64,000 bases of DNA from Collimonas sp. OK607 (GCF_900111995.1 NZ_FOKF01000028.1:1-64000); one strand, 5' to 3'; counted from the stretch's first letter, positions 26,143 to 35,481 are shown. Numbers and translations: made by a program. Notes: a model not told the origin generated them from the letters alone.

Positions 26143-27033
26143 TCAAGCCTGATCCGGCGACGATGTATCTGTAACATCGGACAATTGATGAATCACCCGG
26201 CTGTCGTGACGTTCAGCAATAATGATAGCAGCCTGGCCCGCCGCCCGATATTTGGCCAGCGCCGCCAGGCAATAATACTCAAACCACAAACCGGTGAACA
26301 CAAACACCAGGACGTACAGCCAGATCGAACCGGCGGCCAGCAACGGGAAAATCACCAGCCACAAGGCGCCGCCCAGCCACAATATGGTTGGCGCCGCCCC
26401 CATGGCGCCGGCAATCACGCCGATCAGCAGCAACGGCCAGCGATGAATCCGCAGCAGCGCCCGCATTTCTTCCTTGTCGGCATGCGCCGCCAAGGCTTCA
26501 TAAGCGAACACCCGATACGTCAGCCAGCCCCACAATACCAGCGGGATCAGGAAGGCGAACGGTGGAATCAACCATAGCGGCAACGTCACCAGCCACAATA
26601 CACAAAACAGCAGGAAGGCGCTAAACGAAGTCCACATACCGCCGAGCAGCGAGCCGCCCTTGCGCAGCTCCAGATCCGGGAAGTGGCGACGACCGATGTG
26701 ACGCGCAGTTGCCGGCAAGGCAAACGCGCCGACGAACAGCAAGGCGGTCAGAATCATCAACGGTAGCAGAGCCCACAATGCCAGCCATGGAACGATGACA
26801 GTCTTGAGCGCGCCCAGACCGAGCCAGGCGGGCACGTAGTTGGCTATGCCCCAGCCATCGTTACCGGCAAAATAATTCTTTTGCAGCCAGTCGATCATCG
26901 GTTGCAAACCCCACCACAGGGCCAGACCCCAGACCAGTACGGATAATACAAATGGCAGGAAAGTCAGCATCAGCATGCGGTAATGCAGCTGCGACAATAA
27001 AGCCCGGCCGAAGGCTACCAGTACCGGGCGCAT
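26143..27033 (-). CDS. EI24 domain membrane protein
   Basis: A 296-residue integral membrane protein with about six hydrophobic segments (first at about 20-45, FLPFVLSVLVWGLALWWG). The EI24 family includes bacterial CysZ-like proteins, but this one is longer than CysZ (about 250 residues) and no sulfate function is evident. The polar C-terminal tail ends in SSPDQA. The gene starts one base over the stop of the fatty acid hydroxylase gene, so the two are translationally coupled. It is the last of four overlapping genes. The role is unknown, probably in the inner membrane. Confidence 0.83.
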   Translation of the reverse strand: MRPVLVAFGRALLSQLHYRMLMLTFLPFVLSVLVWGLALWWGLQPMIDWLQKNYFAGNDGWGIANYVPAWLGLGALKTVIVPWLALWALLPLMILTALLFVGAFALPATARHIGRRHFPDLELRKGGSLLGGMWTSFSAFLLFCVLWLVTLPLWLIPPFAFLIPLVLWGWLTYRVFAYEALAAHADKEEMRALLRIHRWPLLLIGVIAGAMGAAPTILWLGGALWLVIFPLLAAGSIWLYVLVFVFTGLWFEYYCLAALAKYRAAGQAAIIIAERHDSRVIHQLSDVTDTSSPDQA

Positions 27034-28019
27034 CAGCGGGACGACCTTCTGGCAAATTCAACCATGCGCTTCAGCCCCAGCCATTGCTGCGACCAGAAAC
27101 CCTGGCCATAGTCGCGGGCCGGCCGGCTTGCCGTCGGCAACTGGTCGCGCACTCCGGTATGTTCGAAGGTCTTGCCGAACCAGGCACTGCGAAACAAGAT
27201 ATCCCAGAATGCAAACAGCACGCCGAAATTATGGCCGCCCATAGTGCCGTGCCCTTTGCTTTCATGGCCGATGCCGATCGCATGGTGCCAGCGATGAAAG
27301 CGCGGCGAGACGACAATGGCATCGCCCAGGCGACCAAAGTGAATGCGTACATTGGCGTGTTGCAGGCTTTGCAACATGCGGGTGACTGACACCAGCAGCA
27401 CGTACTGTGTTGGCTCGACGCCGATCGCCAGCGCTACCAGGGCCAGCATGACATCGTGAATCAAGCCGTCCAGCAGGTGATTGCGATCATCGCTCCACAG
27501 GTTCATGTTTTGCTGGCTGTGATGCAAGCTGTGCAAACCCCATAACCAGCCGACATTGTGCTGCGCACGGTGATACCAGTACTCGCACAGGTCAAGCACC
27601 AGCAGATACATCAGGAAGGTAATCAAAGGCTGGTCGGTAAAACCAGGCAACAGGTTTTCCAGGTTAAATGGATTGAGTCCTTGCAGATGCAGCAACTCAG
27701 TGACCTTTGCCATCAGTGGATCGACCAGGAAGAACACCAGCATCGAAAAAGCACCGAGACGGTACAACACGGTATAAATGAAATCGGTCAAGCGTGCGCG
27801 GCGGTCGGTAAAAGCATGCACTGGAATCACTGCTTCCAGCGGTCGCAGGATAAGGAACAGGACGATCAACTCGCAGACGCCGATCAGGAACCATTCAGTG
27901 CCGTCGAAAGCGTCTTCCAGATATTCGCTAAATCCTGCATGGAACATGAGCGGCTGCACCACGGCCTGGAACAGCCAGGCCTGGGCGCTTGCAAACCAGT
28001 CCACCAAGGTATTGATCAT
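27033..28019 (-). CDS. Sterol desaturase / fatty acid hydroxylase superfamily protein
   Basis: A 328-residue membrane protein with four to five hydrophobic segments. The di-iron His boxes are present: HRAQHN (in EYWYHRAQHNVGW), HSLHHS, and HRWHHA, spaced as in the FA_hydroxylase family. A further His-rich stretch (GHESKGHGTMGGHN) follows. Members hydroxylate or desaturate lipids in the membrane using oxygen. The genomic setting with a polysaccharide deacetylase and a beta-propeller suggests envelope lipid modification, but the substrate is not known. Its 5' end overlaps the deacetylase stop by 4 bp and its 3' end overlaps the EI24 start. Confidence 0.88.
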   Translation of the reverse strand: MINTLVDWFASAQAWLFQAVVQPLMFHAGFSEYLEDAFDGTEWFLIGVCELIVLFLILRPLEAVIPVHAFTDRRARLTDFIYTVLYRLGAFSMLVFFLVDPLMAKVTELLHLQGLNPFNLENLLPGFTDQPLITFLMYLLVLDLCEYWYHRAQHNVGWLWGLHSLHHSQQNMNLWSDDRNHLLDGLIHDVMLALVALAIGVEPTQYVLLVSVTRMLQSLQHANVRIHFGRLGDAIVVSPRFHRWHHAIGIGHESKGHGTMGGHNFGVLFAFWDILFRSAWFGKTFEHTGVRDQLPTASRPARDYGQGFWSQQWLGLKRMVEFARRSSR

Positions 28020-28882
28020 GATGCCTTATGAACCTTTCCAGCTTTAGTCTCGGCGACCGGCCCTTTCAAGTTGCCGTTGTAGGCGGGATGGTCGCGCAGC
28101 GTCGCAAAACAGAAACCCTTTTTTTCCAGGCCGCCGATCAAGGGTTCCAGCACCGCCGGCGCCCAAGGATCCTTGCGTGACCAGATTCCCAGATGCGCCA
28201 TGACGATATCACCATCCTTGAGATTTTTCAGCATGCGCTCCAGCAACATCTGATTTGGCCATTTATCGCTGGGTAGCTCGTCACCGGAAAAACCGGCTTC
28301 GGCCCAAGCCACGTGCTTGTACCCGCAGGCTTCCCCTGCCGCCAGCGTGTGCGGCGTCAGATGGCCGCCGGGCGTGCGCCAGAAACGGTCGATATGGCTA
28401 CCCGTCAGAGTTTGGAAACGCTGGTCGACGCGATTGAGTTCATCGCAATATTGTTGCGGCGTCCATGCCAGCAGCTTGCCGCCATTGGCGCCGAACTGCG
28501 GTTTCACTTCAATCTTGCCATCGGCCAGGTCGCGCTTGGCGTAAACATGGTCGAAAGTATGGGTACCGAAGGCATGGCCGTCAGCCACCAGCGATTTCCA
28601 GAATGGCGCCCAGGCAGGATCCAGCGTGTAATCGCCATTCACGGTTTTTTCATTGGCCATGAAAAAAGTGGCCTTGATGTGATGCCGCCTCAGGGTCTGG
28701 GCGATGTACTCGGCCTGCGACTGGCTGCCAGTATCGAAACTCAGATAAAGCATACCGCTGCTGCATGCCTTGGTTGACTGCGCCAGTGACAGCGTGGCCG
28801 GCGCCAATGTTGCCAACGCCACGGCTGCTGCCAATAAACTATGCCGGGTTGCGGGAAACCTGCAGGAAAACATATGCTTCAC
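28016..28882 (-). CDS. Polysaccharide deacetylase-like protein with variant motif 1
   Basis: A 288-residue secreted protein. A signal peptide runs to about residue 35 (LLAAAVALATLAPATLSLAQ). NodB-type motifs are seen: SFDTGS at 48-53 where TFDDG is usual, the metal motif HTFDH (108-112), and RTPGG (about 173-177). Motif 1 has Thr51 in place of the second Asp, a metal ligand in classical enzymes, so activity or metal geometry may differ. Homologous deacetylases act on chitin-like or peptidoglycan sugars. It overlaps the beta-propeller gene by 4 bp and the hydroxylase gene by 4 bp. Confidence 0.85.
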   Translation of the reverse strand: MKHMFSCRFPATRHSLLAAAVALATLAPATLSLAQSTKACSSGMLYLSFDTGSQSQAEYIAQTLRRHHIKATFFMANEKTVNGDYTLDPAWAPFWKSLVADGHAFGTHTFDHVYAKRDLADGKIEVKPQFGANGGKLLAWTPQQYCDELNRVDQRFQTLTGSHIDRFWRTPGGHLTPHTLAAGEACGYKHVAWAEAGFSGDELPSDKWPNQMLLERMLKNLKDGDIVMAHLGIWSRKDPWAPAVLEPLIGGLEKKGFCFATLRDHPAYNGNLKGPVAETKAGKVHKAS

Positions 28883-29907
28883 ACTTCAGAAGCACGGTTA
28901 TGAAAATAGATGCCGTGCGGCGAGCGCCCGACCGGAATCGACTTGATCACTTTGCGCATTGTCAAATCGACCACCGAAACCCGCTTGAGCCAGCGCTGGG
29001 TGACCCACATGGTCTTGCCGTCTGCTGTCACTTCCATACAATCCGGCCCGCCGGGAACGGTGATGCTGCCAACGCTTTCCAGCGTGTTCAGATCGAGCAC
29101 ATTGATGGTGCCGGCGACCCGGTTGGAAACGAACAGATGGCGATTATCGCCTTGCGGACGGAAATTATGTGCGCCGTCGCCGGTCTTGATTTTCTTGATG
29201 ATCTTCTGGGTGCGCCAGTCGATCACGGCAACGTAGTCGCTGCCCATCACGCCAACCAACAGATATTTATTATCCGGCGTCATGTACACGCCAGCCGGCT
29301 GCTTGCCGACAGGTATGGTCCATTTCACTTTTTGCGTTGCCAGATCGACAGCGGCCAGTTCGTCGCTGCCTTGCAGGCTGATGAAAGCCAGTGAGCTGTC
29401 GGCGGTGAATGCCATATGGCTAGGCATGGCCGGCAGCGGCAGGCGCTTGGCCAGTTTCAAACTCTTGCCGTCGTAACCATAAATATCGATACGGTCAAGG
29501 CGCAGGCCGTTGGCAATAAACCATTTCTGATTAGGCGAAAAACCGATTTGGTAAGGATCGACAATATCCTTCACCTGGTTCTGGATCTGCCCGCTTTTGG
29601 GGTCCAGGAACAACAGCGAGTTACCGGTGGCGGCGGCCACGATCAGCGATTTATTGTCTGGCGTCGGCATCAGGTGATGCGGCTCCTTGCCGACTGGAAA
29701 TGTACCGATTTCCTTGTAAGTTGTCTGGTCCAGCAAAGTAATGGTGGCGTCGCGCGAATTCAGCACGACCACTGTATTGTTGTTGGCAGTAGCAGGAAGA
29801 ACGGCCGTTGCAGCGACAGGTGCTGCCGCGAAAGTGGAAAATGCGGTCAGCAAGCCGCAAGCGGCTACAACAGAACGACGAACAAAAACAGACGTAACAA
29901 CGAACAT
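28879..29907 (-). CDS. YncE-like YVTN beta-propeller protein
   Basis: A 342-residue exported protein. The N-terminus (MFVVTSVFVRRSVVAACGLL) with a hydrophobic core and AAAPVAA cleavage region is a signal peptide. The rest is a repeating beta-propeller with blades such as TVVVLNSRDATITLLDQTTYKEIG and DNKSLIVAAATGNSLLFLD, the YVTN pattern. YncE-type proteins are periplasmic and bind DNA or other ligands in some species, but the role is not settled. It is the first gene of a four-gene overlapping operon, ending 4 bp into the deacetylase gene. Confidence 0.85.
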   Translation of the reverse strand: MFVVTSVFVRRSVVAACGLLTAFSTFAAAPVAATAVLPATANNNTVVVLNSRDATITLLDQTTYKEIGTFPVGKEPHHLMPTPDNKSLIVAAATGNSLLFLDPKSGQIQNQVKDIVDPYQIGFSPNQKWFIANGLRLDRIDIYGYDGKSLKLAKRLPLPAMPSHMAFTADSSLAFISLQGSDELAAVDLATQKVKWTIPVGKQPAGVYMTPDNKYLLVGVMGSDYVAVIDWRTQKIIKKIKTGDGAHNFRPQGDNRHLFVSNRVAGTINVLDLNTLESVGSITVPGGPDCMEVTADGKTMWVTQRWLKRVSVVDLTMRKVIKSIPVGRSPHGIYFHNRASEV

Positions 29908-30128
29908 AAGGAACTCTGAGAAGCAAAAACGACTATTTTACCGTGCATGAATGCTGCCTATAGATTTAAATGACTTTTGCCGGCGTGCCGAGGCAACCCA
30001 CTAGTTTGCCTCGCCGCATGGATTGCTGGCTGAATTTTGGTTTACACTGCTCCACTTGGCAGGGCAGCTGGCTCGAGCGTAAACTCTTGCGCCGCCTGGC
30101 AATTATTGACTACTTTTAAAGGATTCCC

Positions 30129-30485
30129 ATGTCGACCACCACTACCGTTTCTGGCCTGCAGTATGAAGATGTCACCGTTGGCCAAGGCGCTGAAGCCAAA
30201 GCAGGCGATCATGTGACCGTGCATTACACCGGCTGGCTGCAAAACTCCGACGGCAGCGCCGGCAAGAAATTCGACTCCAGCAAGGATCGCGGCGACCCGT
30301 TCGAATTCCCGCTGGGCGCCGGCCATGTCATCAAAGGTTGGGATGAAGGCGTACAAGGCATGAAAATCGGCGGCGTGCGCACGCTGATCATTCCGGCAGC
30401 GCTGGGTTATGGCCCACGCGGCGCCGGTGGCGTTATTCCGCCAAACGCTACCCTGATTTTTGAAGTTGAACTACTGGGCGTGTAA
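30129..30485 (+). CDS. FKBP-type peptidyl-prolyl cis-trans isomerase
   Basis: A 118-residue single FKBP domain, typical length. Conserved blocks: VTVHYTGWL (Tyr-Thr-Gly), KFDSSKDR (the Phe-Asp of the active site), GAGHVIKGWDEGVQGMKIGG (the Val-Ile-Trp pocket) and ALGYGPRGAGGVIPPNATLIFEVELL. No signal peptide is visible, so the protein is cytoplasmic. It speeds proline isomerisation in folding. AAAGGA precedes the ATG. The lipoprotein gene starts about 35 bases downstream and the acyl-CoA-binding gene follows, so the three may be one transcript. Confidence 0.93.
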   Translation: MSTTTTVSGLQYEDVTVGQGAEAKAGDHVTVHYTGWLQNSDGSAGKKFDSSKDRGDPFEFPLGAGHVIKGWDEGVQGMKIGGVRTLIIPAALGYGPRGAGGVIPPNATLIFEVELLGV

Positions 30486-30519
30486 GTTCGTCTCACCCGA
30501 CAATCGCAACGGCCGCTCA

Positions 30520-30741
30520 ATGAAAAAATTCAGTTTGCCTGATGCCGTTCTGAATGTTCGCCGCATCGCCTCATTGCTGGTGACGTTGCCGCTGTTTGCC
30601 GGCTGTACCGTCGTCAGTGTCACAACCAGCGTGGTCGGCGCCGGCATCAGCGTTGGCAGCGCCGCTGTCAGCGTTGGTGCTACCGTGGTAGAAGGCACCG
30701 TGAAAGCGGGTTCTGCAGTAGTTGGCGCCGTTACCGATTGA
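30520..30741 (+). CDS. Small Gly/Val-rich lipoprotein
   Basis: A 73-residue protein. After MKKFSLPDAVLNVRR comes a hydrophobic stretch with the lipobox LPLFAGC, so the mature protein would begin with a lipidated Cys. The remainder is a low-complexity Val/Gly/Ser/Ala repeat (VVGAGISVGSAAVSVGATVV). The start at 30520 was chosen over an in-frame ATG 20 codons earlier inside the FKBP gene. No function is known. It is short, but the lipobox and ATG make a real gene likely. Its stop overlaps the region upstream of the acyl-CoA-binding protein gene. Confidence 0.75.
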   Translation: MKKFSLPDAVLNVRRIASLLVTLPLFAGCTVVSVTTSVVGAGISVGSAAVSVGATVVEGTVKAGSAVVGAVTD

Positions 30742-30784
30742 TTCGTTTGATTCGACTTTCTCCCTCTACCCTTACGAGACCCTT

Positions 30785-31039
30785 ATGACCCTCCAAGCCC
30801 AGTTCGAACAAGCCCAGGCCGACTCAAAGACATTGAGCGAGCGCCCTGACAACATGACCATGTTGAAAATGTATTCGTTGTTTAAACAAGGCAGCAGCGG
30901 CGACGTCCAGGGCGAGCGCCCTGGCATGACGGATTTTGTCGGCCGCGCCAAATGGGATGCATGGAATGAGCTGAAAGGCGCCAGCCAGACCGACGCCCAA
31001 CAGCAATATATCGATCTGGTCGAAGGCCTGAAAGATTAA
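30785..31039 (+). CDS. Acyl-CoA-binding protein
   Basis: An 84-residue four-helix protein, the usual ACBP length. The family core MTMLKMYSLFKQGSSGDV (about 21-38) and FVGRAKWDAWNELKG (about 49-63) are intact; the conserved Tyr, Lys and Trp that hold the CoA are all present. It binds long-chain acyl-CoA in the cytoplasm. The ATG at 30785 was chosen over codons upstream. It is the last gene of the FKBP-lipoprotein-ACBP set; a REP-like element follows 17 bp later. Confidence 0.92.
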   Translation: MTLQAQFEQAQADSKTLSERPDNMTMLKMYSLFKQGSSGDVQGERPGMTDFVGRAKWDAWNELKGASQTDAQQQYIDLVEGLKD

Positions 31040-31056
31040 AAAATTAAAGCAGTCGC

Positions 31057-31175
31057 GTAGGGTGGGCACATCGTGCCCACGCGTGGACTGACTACGCGCA
31101 GATGTCTACTTCGGTATCGCTTGAGCTCGCACTCCGGATATCACGGTAACGCGTGTGCACAGGTGCCCACCCTAC
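31057..31175. repeat. REP/BIME-like element D, after the ACBP gene
   Basis: The left end reads GTAGGGTGGGCACATCGTGC and the right end GTGCACAGGTGCCCACCCTAC. The left arm folds as GTGGGCAC-ATC-GTGCCCAC. The interior shares GCACTCCGGATATCACGGTAACGCGTG with elements A and F. It probably ends the FKBP-ACBP transcript. Confidence 0.88.
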
Positions 31176-31199
31176 GACAAAAGCAGAATCCGGGCCGGA

Positions 31200-32204
31200 C
31201 TAGCTAAGAGTTACCCGGCCCAGCACTTCCGGATTGAGCAGGTTCGGCGGCCATTTCCGCTCTGTCGTCGGCAACAATGCCGCCAGCAGGTTATCCGCCG
31301 CGCAATCTGCCATCGCCCGCCGCGTAGGCTCCGAAGCGCTGGCAATATGCGGCGTCAACACCACATTCGACAATTCCAGAAAATCAGGATGCAAAGCTGG
31401 TTCGTTCTCGAACACATCCAGCCCGGCAGCCGCAATTTTCTTGTCGCGCAAAGCGGCAATCAGCGCCAGGTCGTCGACAATGCCGCCGCGCGCCAGATTG
31501 ACCAGGGTCGCACCGGGCTTCATTAACGCCAGTTCGGCAGGACCGATGGTGTGATGCGATTCTTTCGAATACGGCAGCACCAGGATTACATGGTCGGCAG
31601 TGGCCAACAACTCTTCCTTGCTGACATAACGCGCATTGTTTGCGCGCGCCTCCTGCTCTGGCGCCAGGCGCGAACGATTGTGATACAGCACCTGCATGTC
31701 GAAGCCCATTGAACGCCGCGCAATCGCCTGGCCGATACGTCCCATGCCGATGATGCCCAGCGTGGCGCCATGCACGTCTGCACCGAGGAAACTGTCGTAG
31801 CGCCATTGTTTCCAATGTCCGGCTCGCAGCCAGTGCTCTGCCTCGGTGACTCGGCGCGCGGTAGCCATCAGCAGAGCCCAGCCGAAATCGGCCGTGGTCT
31901 CGTTCAACACGTCCGGCGTATTAGTCACCATCACCCCGGCCTTGGTGGCCGCGACGACGTCGATATTGTTGTAACCGACAGCCTGGTTGCATACCGCCTT
32001 CAGACGCGGACTGGCTTGCAGCAATTCAGCTGAGATACGTTCGCTGGCGGTGGCTATCACGCCATCCTTGTCGTGCAATTTTTCAGCCAGCTCCGCGGCG
32101 CTGAAGATGCGGTCTTCCTGATTGCTTTCCACTTCGAAGTACTGCTGCAACCTTGCGATCACATCTGGAAACACCGCACGCGCCATCAATATCTTTGGTT
32201 TCAT
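31200..32204 (-). CDS. D-2-hydroxyacid dehydrogenase (glyoxylate/hydroxypyruvate reductase type)
   Basis: A 334-residue dehydrogenase, the usual length for GhrB. NAD(P)-binding GMGRIGQ (about 152-158) and the catalytic set Arg in NLARGGIVDD, Glu in FENEP, and His in LTPHIAS are all visible. GhrB-type enzymes reduce glyoxylate and hydroxypyruvate. The downstream antiporter gene is on the same strand, 13 bp before this gene's start. The substrate could also be another 2-oxoacid. No serine or glyoxylate pathway gene is adjacent. Confidence 0.88.
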   Translation of the reverse strand: MKPKILMARAVFPDVIARLQQYFEVESNQEDRIFSAAELAEKLHDKDGVIATASERISAELLQASPRLKAVCNQAVGYNNIDVVAATKAGVMVTNTPDVLNETTADFGWALLMATARRVTEAEHWLRAGHWKQWRYDSFLGADVHGATLGIIGMGRIGQAIARRSMGFDMQVLYHNRSRLAPEQEARANNARYVSKEELLATADHVILVLPYSKESHHTIGPAELALMKPGATLVNLARGGIVDDLALIAALRDKKIAAAGLDVFENEPALHPDFLELSNVVLTPHIASASEPTRRAMADCAADNLLAALLPTTERKWPPNLLNPEVLGRVTLS

Positions 32205-32217
32205 CGTTCTGCCACCA

Positions 32218-33624
32218 TCAGAAGAAAATAAACGTCATTATCACAAACAACGGCAACAATACTACACAAGCCCAGCCCACGTAACCGAAGAAGGACGGCA
32301 TGCGGATGCCGCGTTCTTCCGCGATGGCTTTCACCATCAGGTTCGGCGCATTGCCGATGTAGCTGTTGGCGCCCATGAACACCGCGCCGCAGGAAATCGC
32401 CGCCAGAGTCGCCGCCAGTCTGGTCATCAGTTCAGCAGCGTCGCCGGAGGCTGTGTTAAAGAACACCAGGTAGGTCGGCGCATTGTCGAGGAAGGAAGAC
32501 AGTATGCCGGTGGCCCAGAAATACATGATGTTATTGGGCTGGCCGTCGGCGCCGGTGACAGCGCTGACCACCATACCGAAAGCGCCGTGCTCGCCGGCGC
32601 GCAGCATGGCGATCACCGGTGCGATGGTGACGAAAATCCCGGCAAACAATTTGGCAACCTCAAGAATCGGTCCCCAGCTGAAATCATTGCCTTCACGGGC
32701 GATTTTCGGCGTCAGCCAGAGCGAGACCAGGATCACCACGACCAGCAAACCGTCCCGCAGCAGATTCTGCAGTTCCACGGGCGTGCCGTAGATGTCGTAG
32801 GTGATTCCTGGCTTCCAGAAGCCGCTCATCAGCACCAGCAGGACCACCACGGCCAGCAGCACAAAGTTGAATTTTCCTTCGAAGCGCAGTTTGGCATCGT
32901 CCGGCGTCGGATCCAGCGACGGCGCAAACTCTTCTTCGCGCTTATGGAAATAAAAGCGGTCGAGACAATAGAAAATTACCAGCAGCGAACCCCACATGAA
33001 CATGGTTTCGCCAAAGATGTTCTTGAGGGTCCAGGTAAAATCCACGCCCTTCAGGAATCCCAGGAACAAAGGCGGATCGCCAAGCGGCGTCAAGGCGCCG
33101 CCGGCATTGGCTACCAGGAAGATGAAGAACACGACGATATGCACCACATGTTTGCGATTGTCGTTGGCGCGGATCAATGGCCTGATCAGCAGCATTGAAG
33201 CGCCGGTGGTACCCATCAAACTCGCCAACAGAGTACCGATTGCCAGCAGGCCGGTATTCAGCGCCGGCGTCCCATGCAGATTGCCGCGCAGGCAAATGCC
33301 GCCAGCCACCACGAACAAGGCGAGCAACAAAATAATGAAGGGAAAATACTCTGCCATGAAGGCATGCACCACGCCGGCGGCGGCTGTCGGCACGCCAAAC
33401 ACCAGTGCGCATGGAATCAGGAAAGCCACCGACCAGACTACCGTGATCTTGCCAAAATGATGGTGCCAGAAGGTCGGCGCCAACAAGGGCCCGAGCGCGA
33501 TCGACAGTAGCAAGCCCATGAAAGGCACGCCCCACCAGACCGACAGCTGCGCGCCGTCCAGTTCTGCTGCCTGCGCGGCTACAGGCAGGAAGGCAATCAA
33601 GATAGCTAGGATTTTTTTATGCAA
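32218..33624 (-). CDS. Sodium:proton antiporter (citrate-transporter-like fold)
   Basis: A 468-residue membrane protein with about ten to twelve hydrophobic segments. I chose a TTG at 33624 (MHKKILAILIAFLPVAAQA), since it gives a sensible signal-like N-terminus and a GGAAG lies upstream; a TTG 11 codons earlier is possible. The phrases LASLMGTTGASMLLIRPLI, FLVANAGGALTPLGDPPL and MYFWATGILSSFLDNAPTYL are typical of the NhaD/ArsB/citrate-transporter clan. A Na+/H+ antiport function is inferred from the family. It starts upstream of the dehydrogenase gene on the same strand. Confidence 0.85.
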   Translation of the reverse strand: MHKKILAILIAFLPVAAQAAELDGAQLSVWWGVPFMGLLLSIALGPLLAPTFWHHHFGKITVVWSVAFLIPCALVFGVPTAAAGVVHAFMAEYFPFIILLLALFVVAGGICLRGNLHGTPALNTGLLAIGTLLASLMGTTGASMLLIRPLIRANDNRKHVVHIVVFFIFLVANAGGALTPLGDPPLFLGFLKGVDFTWTLKNIFGETMFMWGSLLVIFYCLDRFYFHKREEEFAPSLDPTPDDAKLRFEGKFNFVLLAVVVLLVLMSGFWKPGITYDIYGTPVELQNLLRDGLLVVVILVSLWLTPKIAREGNDFSWGPILEVAKLFAGIFVTIAPVIAMLRAGEHGAFGMVVSAVTGADGQPNNIMYFWATGILSSFLDNAPTYLVFFNTASGDAAELMTRLAATLAAISCGAVFMGANSYIGNAPNLMVKAIAEERGIRMPSFFGYVGWACVVLLPLFVIMTFIFF

Positions 33625-33731
33625 TGTAGTCTTCCGGATAAGGTGATCAATCGGCAATTGATCGGTGCTTGATCAAGGCGCGGGGTATTTTAGCACAAAA
33701 TAGATATCAAATAAATAACAAATGTGCTGCA

Positions 33732-34925
33732 CTATGTTGCTACGGCAACAGGGTCGGCGATCTCGAAAACCTGGCGCAGGTAGTTCAGATAAGCCTGGTC
33801 ATCGCACATGTTCTTGGATGGTGTATCCGACAACTTGGCGACCGGCTGGCCGTTACAGCGCACCATCTTTATGACGATTTGCAATGGCGTGTAACCCAGG
33901 TCATTGGTCAGATTGGTGCCCACGCCAAACGCCACCCGGGTCCGGTCCTTGAAACGCAGGTACAACGCGTTGACCTTGCCGAAATCGAGGCTATCGGAAA
34001 ACACCAGGGACTTGGTCGACGGATCGACACGATTGTCCTGGTAATGTTTGATCAGGCGCTCGCCCCATTCGAACGGATCGCCGGAGTCATGGCGGGCGCC
34101 ATCAAACAATTTACAGAAATACAAATCGAAGTCGCGCAGAAATGCCGCCATGCCGTAAACATCGGACAAGGCAATACCGAGATCGCCGCGATATTCCTTG
34201 GCCCACATTTCAAACCCGAAAATCTGCGAGTCGCGCAAGCGCGGACCGAGCGACTGGCAGGCTTGCAAATACTCGTGCGCCATGGTGCCCAGCGGGGTCA
34301 TACCGTATTTCATGGCGAAATAGACGTTGGAGGTACCGACCAGATGTTGCGCGAAATCGCGCTGCAAGGTCTGCACCACTTCTTCGTGCCAGGTACGGGA
34401 AAAGCGGCGGCGCGTGCCGTAATCGGCTATTTTGCAACCGGCCATGGCGGCATCGTCGCGAATCAGCGCCATCTTGCTTTGCAGGCGCTTGCGCCCTTCC
34501 AGATAATCCGGCGCAGTCTCAGTGGCACGGAAATAGACTTCATTGACGATCGCCAGCACCGGCACTTCAAACAGAATCGTATGCAGCCACGGCCCTTTGA
34601 TCACGATATCGATTTCGCCGTTATCCGCCGCCGACGGCTGCACGCTGATATATTTTTGCTGCAGATGAAACAGGCTCAGGAATTCGATGAAGTCGCTCTT
34701 CATGAAACGCAAACCGCCGAGATAAGCCAGTTCCTGCTCCTGGAAGCGCAAACGGCACAGACCGGCGATTTCATCGCGGATTTCATCGACATAGGGCCGC
34801 AGGTCGACTCCCTTATTGCGGCATTTGTAGCGATACTCCACATCTGCAGCCGGAAAATGATGCAATACCACCTGCATCATCGTGAATTTATACAAATCTG
34901 TGTCAAGCAGCGAAGTAATGATCAT
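33732..34925 (-). CDS. pncB: Nicotinate phosphoribosyltransferase
   Basis: A 397-residue enzyme, matching the usual PncB length. The N-terminus [21 protein letters not shown] is the family start. The phosphorylated His lies in [12 protein letters not shown]. Family blocks [20 protein letters not shown] and [16 protein letters not shown] bind phosphoribosyl pyrophosphate. It makes nicotinate mononucleotide for NAD salvage in the cytoplasm. The gene is alone, with about 105 bp to the antiporter gene and about 110 bp to the next upstream gene. Confidence 0.94.
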   Translation of the reverse strand: MIITSLLDTDLYKFTMMQVVLHHFPAADVEYRYKCRNKGVDLRPYVDEIRDEIAGLCRLRFQEQELAYLGGLRFMKSDFIEFLSLFHLQQKYISVQPSAADNGEIDIVIKGPWLHTILFEVPVLAIVNEVYFRATETAPDYLEGRKRLQSKMALIRDDAAMAGCKIADYGTRRRFSRTWHEEVVQTLQRDFAQHLVGTSNVYFAMKYGMTPLGTMAHEYLQACQSLGPRLRDSQIFGFEMWAKEYRGDLGIALSDVYGMAAFLRDFDLYFCKLFDGARHDSGDPFEWGERLIKHYQDNRVDPSTKSLVFSDSLDFGKVNALYLRFKDRTRVAFGVGTNLTNDLGYTPLQIVIKMVRCNGQPVAKLSDTPSKNMCDDQAYLNYLRQVFEIADPVAVAT

Positions 34926-35033
34926 GGTATGTGAATGCGGGACGGTGATGACTGAGAGAATGGCTGCTGCCGGACTGCCTGGAATCGTTTTCGCATCTTA
35001 CAACAGCAGCCAGGCAAAGCGACTGCAAGCAGC

Positions 35034-35444
35034 TTATTTGACGCATTCGCTGCGATAGCGCGCTTCCAGCTTGCTGCGCTCGTCGTATTGCGGAACCTTG
35101 CCGTTCGCGGTTTGATTCAAGCTGCCAGTGGCCGGTTGGGTACGCTTGATCTGCTGCTGTAAATCGTCGCAATAATTGCCACCTTGGAAAATCACGCCGC
35201 TACCGGCCGGGTTTGCCTGCGCGTCCGTTTCAGGTGCAGCCAGCAATTTCTTTTTATCTTCCGTTGACAAGTTGTTGGAACTCCCCCCAGAACTGGCAGG
35301 GATCGACTGGATCACTGGATTTGGCGATGTGACCGGTCCCGCGGCATAGGTCGACAAGGCCGGGAAGGCGAACAGGAGCATCAGCGACAAGAGACGAAAT
35401 TGCTGACGAGACTGCGGAAAAAGCTGCGACAGATGCTGGCTCAT
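35034..35444 (-). CDS. Hypothetical exported protein
   Basis: A 136-residue protein I do not recognise. Residues about 14-35 (FRLLSLMLLFAFPALSTYAA) form a signal peptide. The mature part is polar and low in complexity, rich in Ser, Gln, Asn and Pro, with no cysteine motif except C92 and C134, which could form a disulfide. The ATG at 35444 was chosen because it precedes the signal peptide. It is a single gene between pncB and the CDF transporter; the latter's stop is 37 bp upstream. It is probably periplasmic. Confidence 0.65.
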   Translation of the reverse strand: MSQHLSQLFPQSRQQFRLLSLMLLFAFPALSTYAAGPVTSPNPVIQSIPASSGGSSNNLSTEDKKKLLAAPETDAQANPAGSGVIFQGGNYCDDLQQQIKRTQPATGSLNQTANGKVPQYDERSKLEARYRSECVK

Positions 35445-35481
35445 GGCAATGCTCCCTGATGATAAAAATAATGTGGTTTGT

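Noticed and set aside
32122-33198. A 358-codon open frame on the plus strand with many His and Gln
   Set aside because: It is the antisense of the antiporter gene; hydrophobic Leu/Ile/Val codons read backwards give the odd composition.
33669-34934. A 421-codon open frame on the plus strand
   Set aside because: It is opposite pncB, which has clear family motifs. The frame has no recognisable domain.
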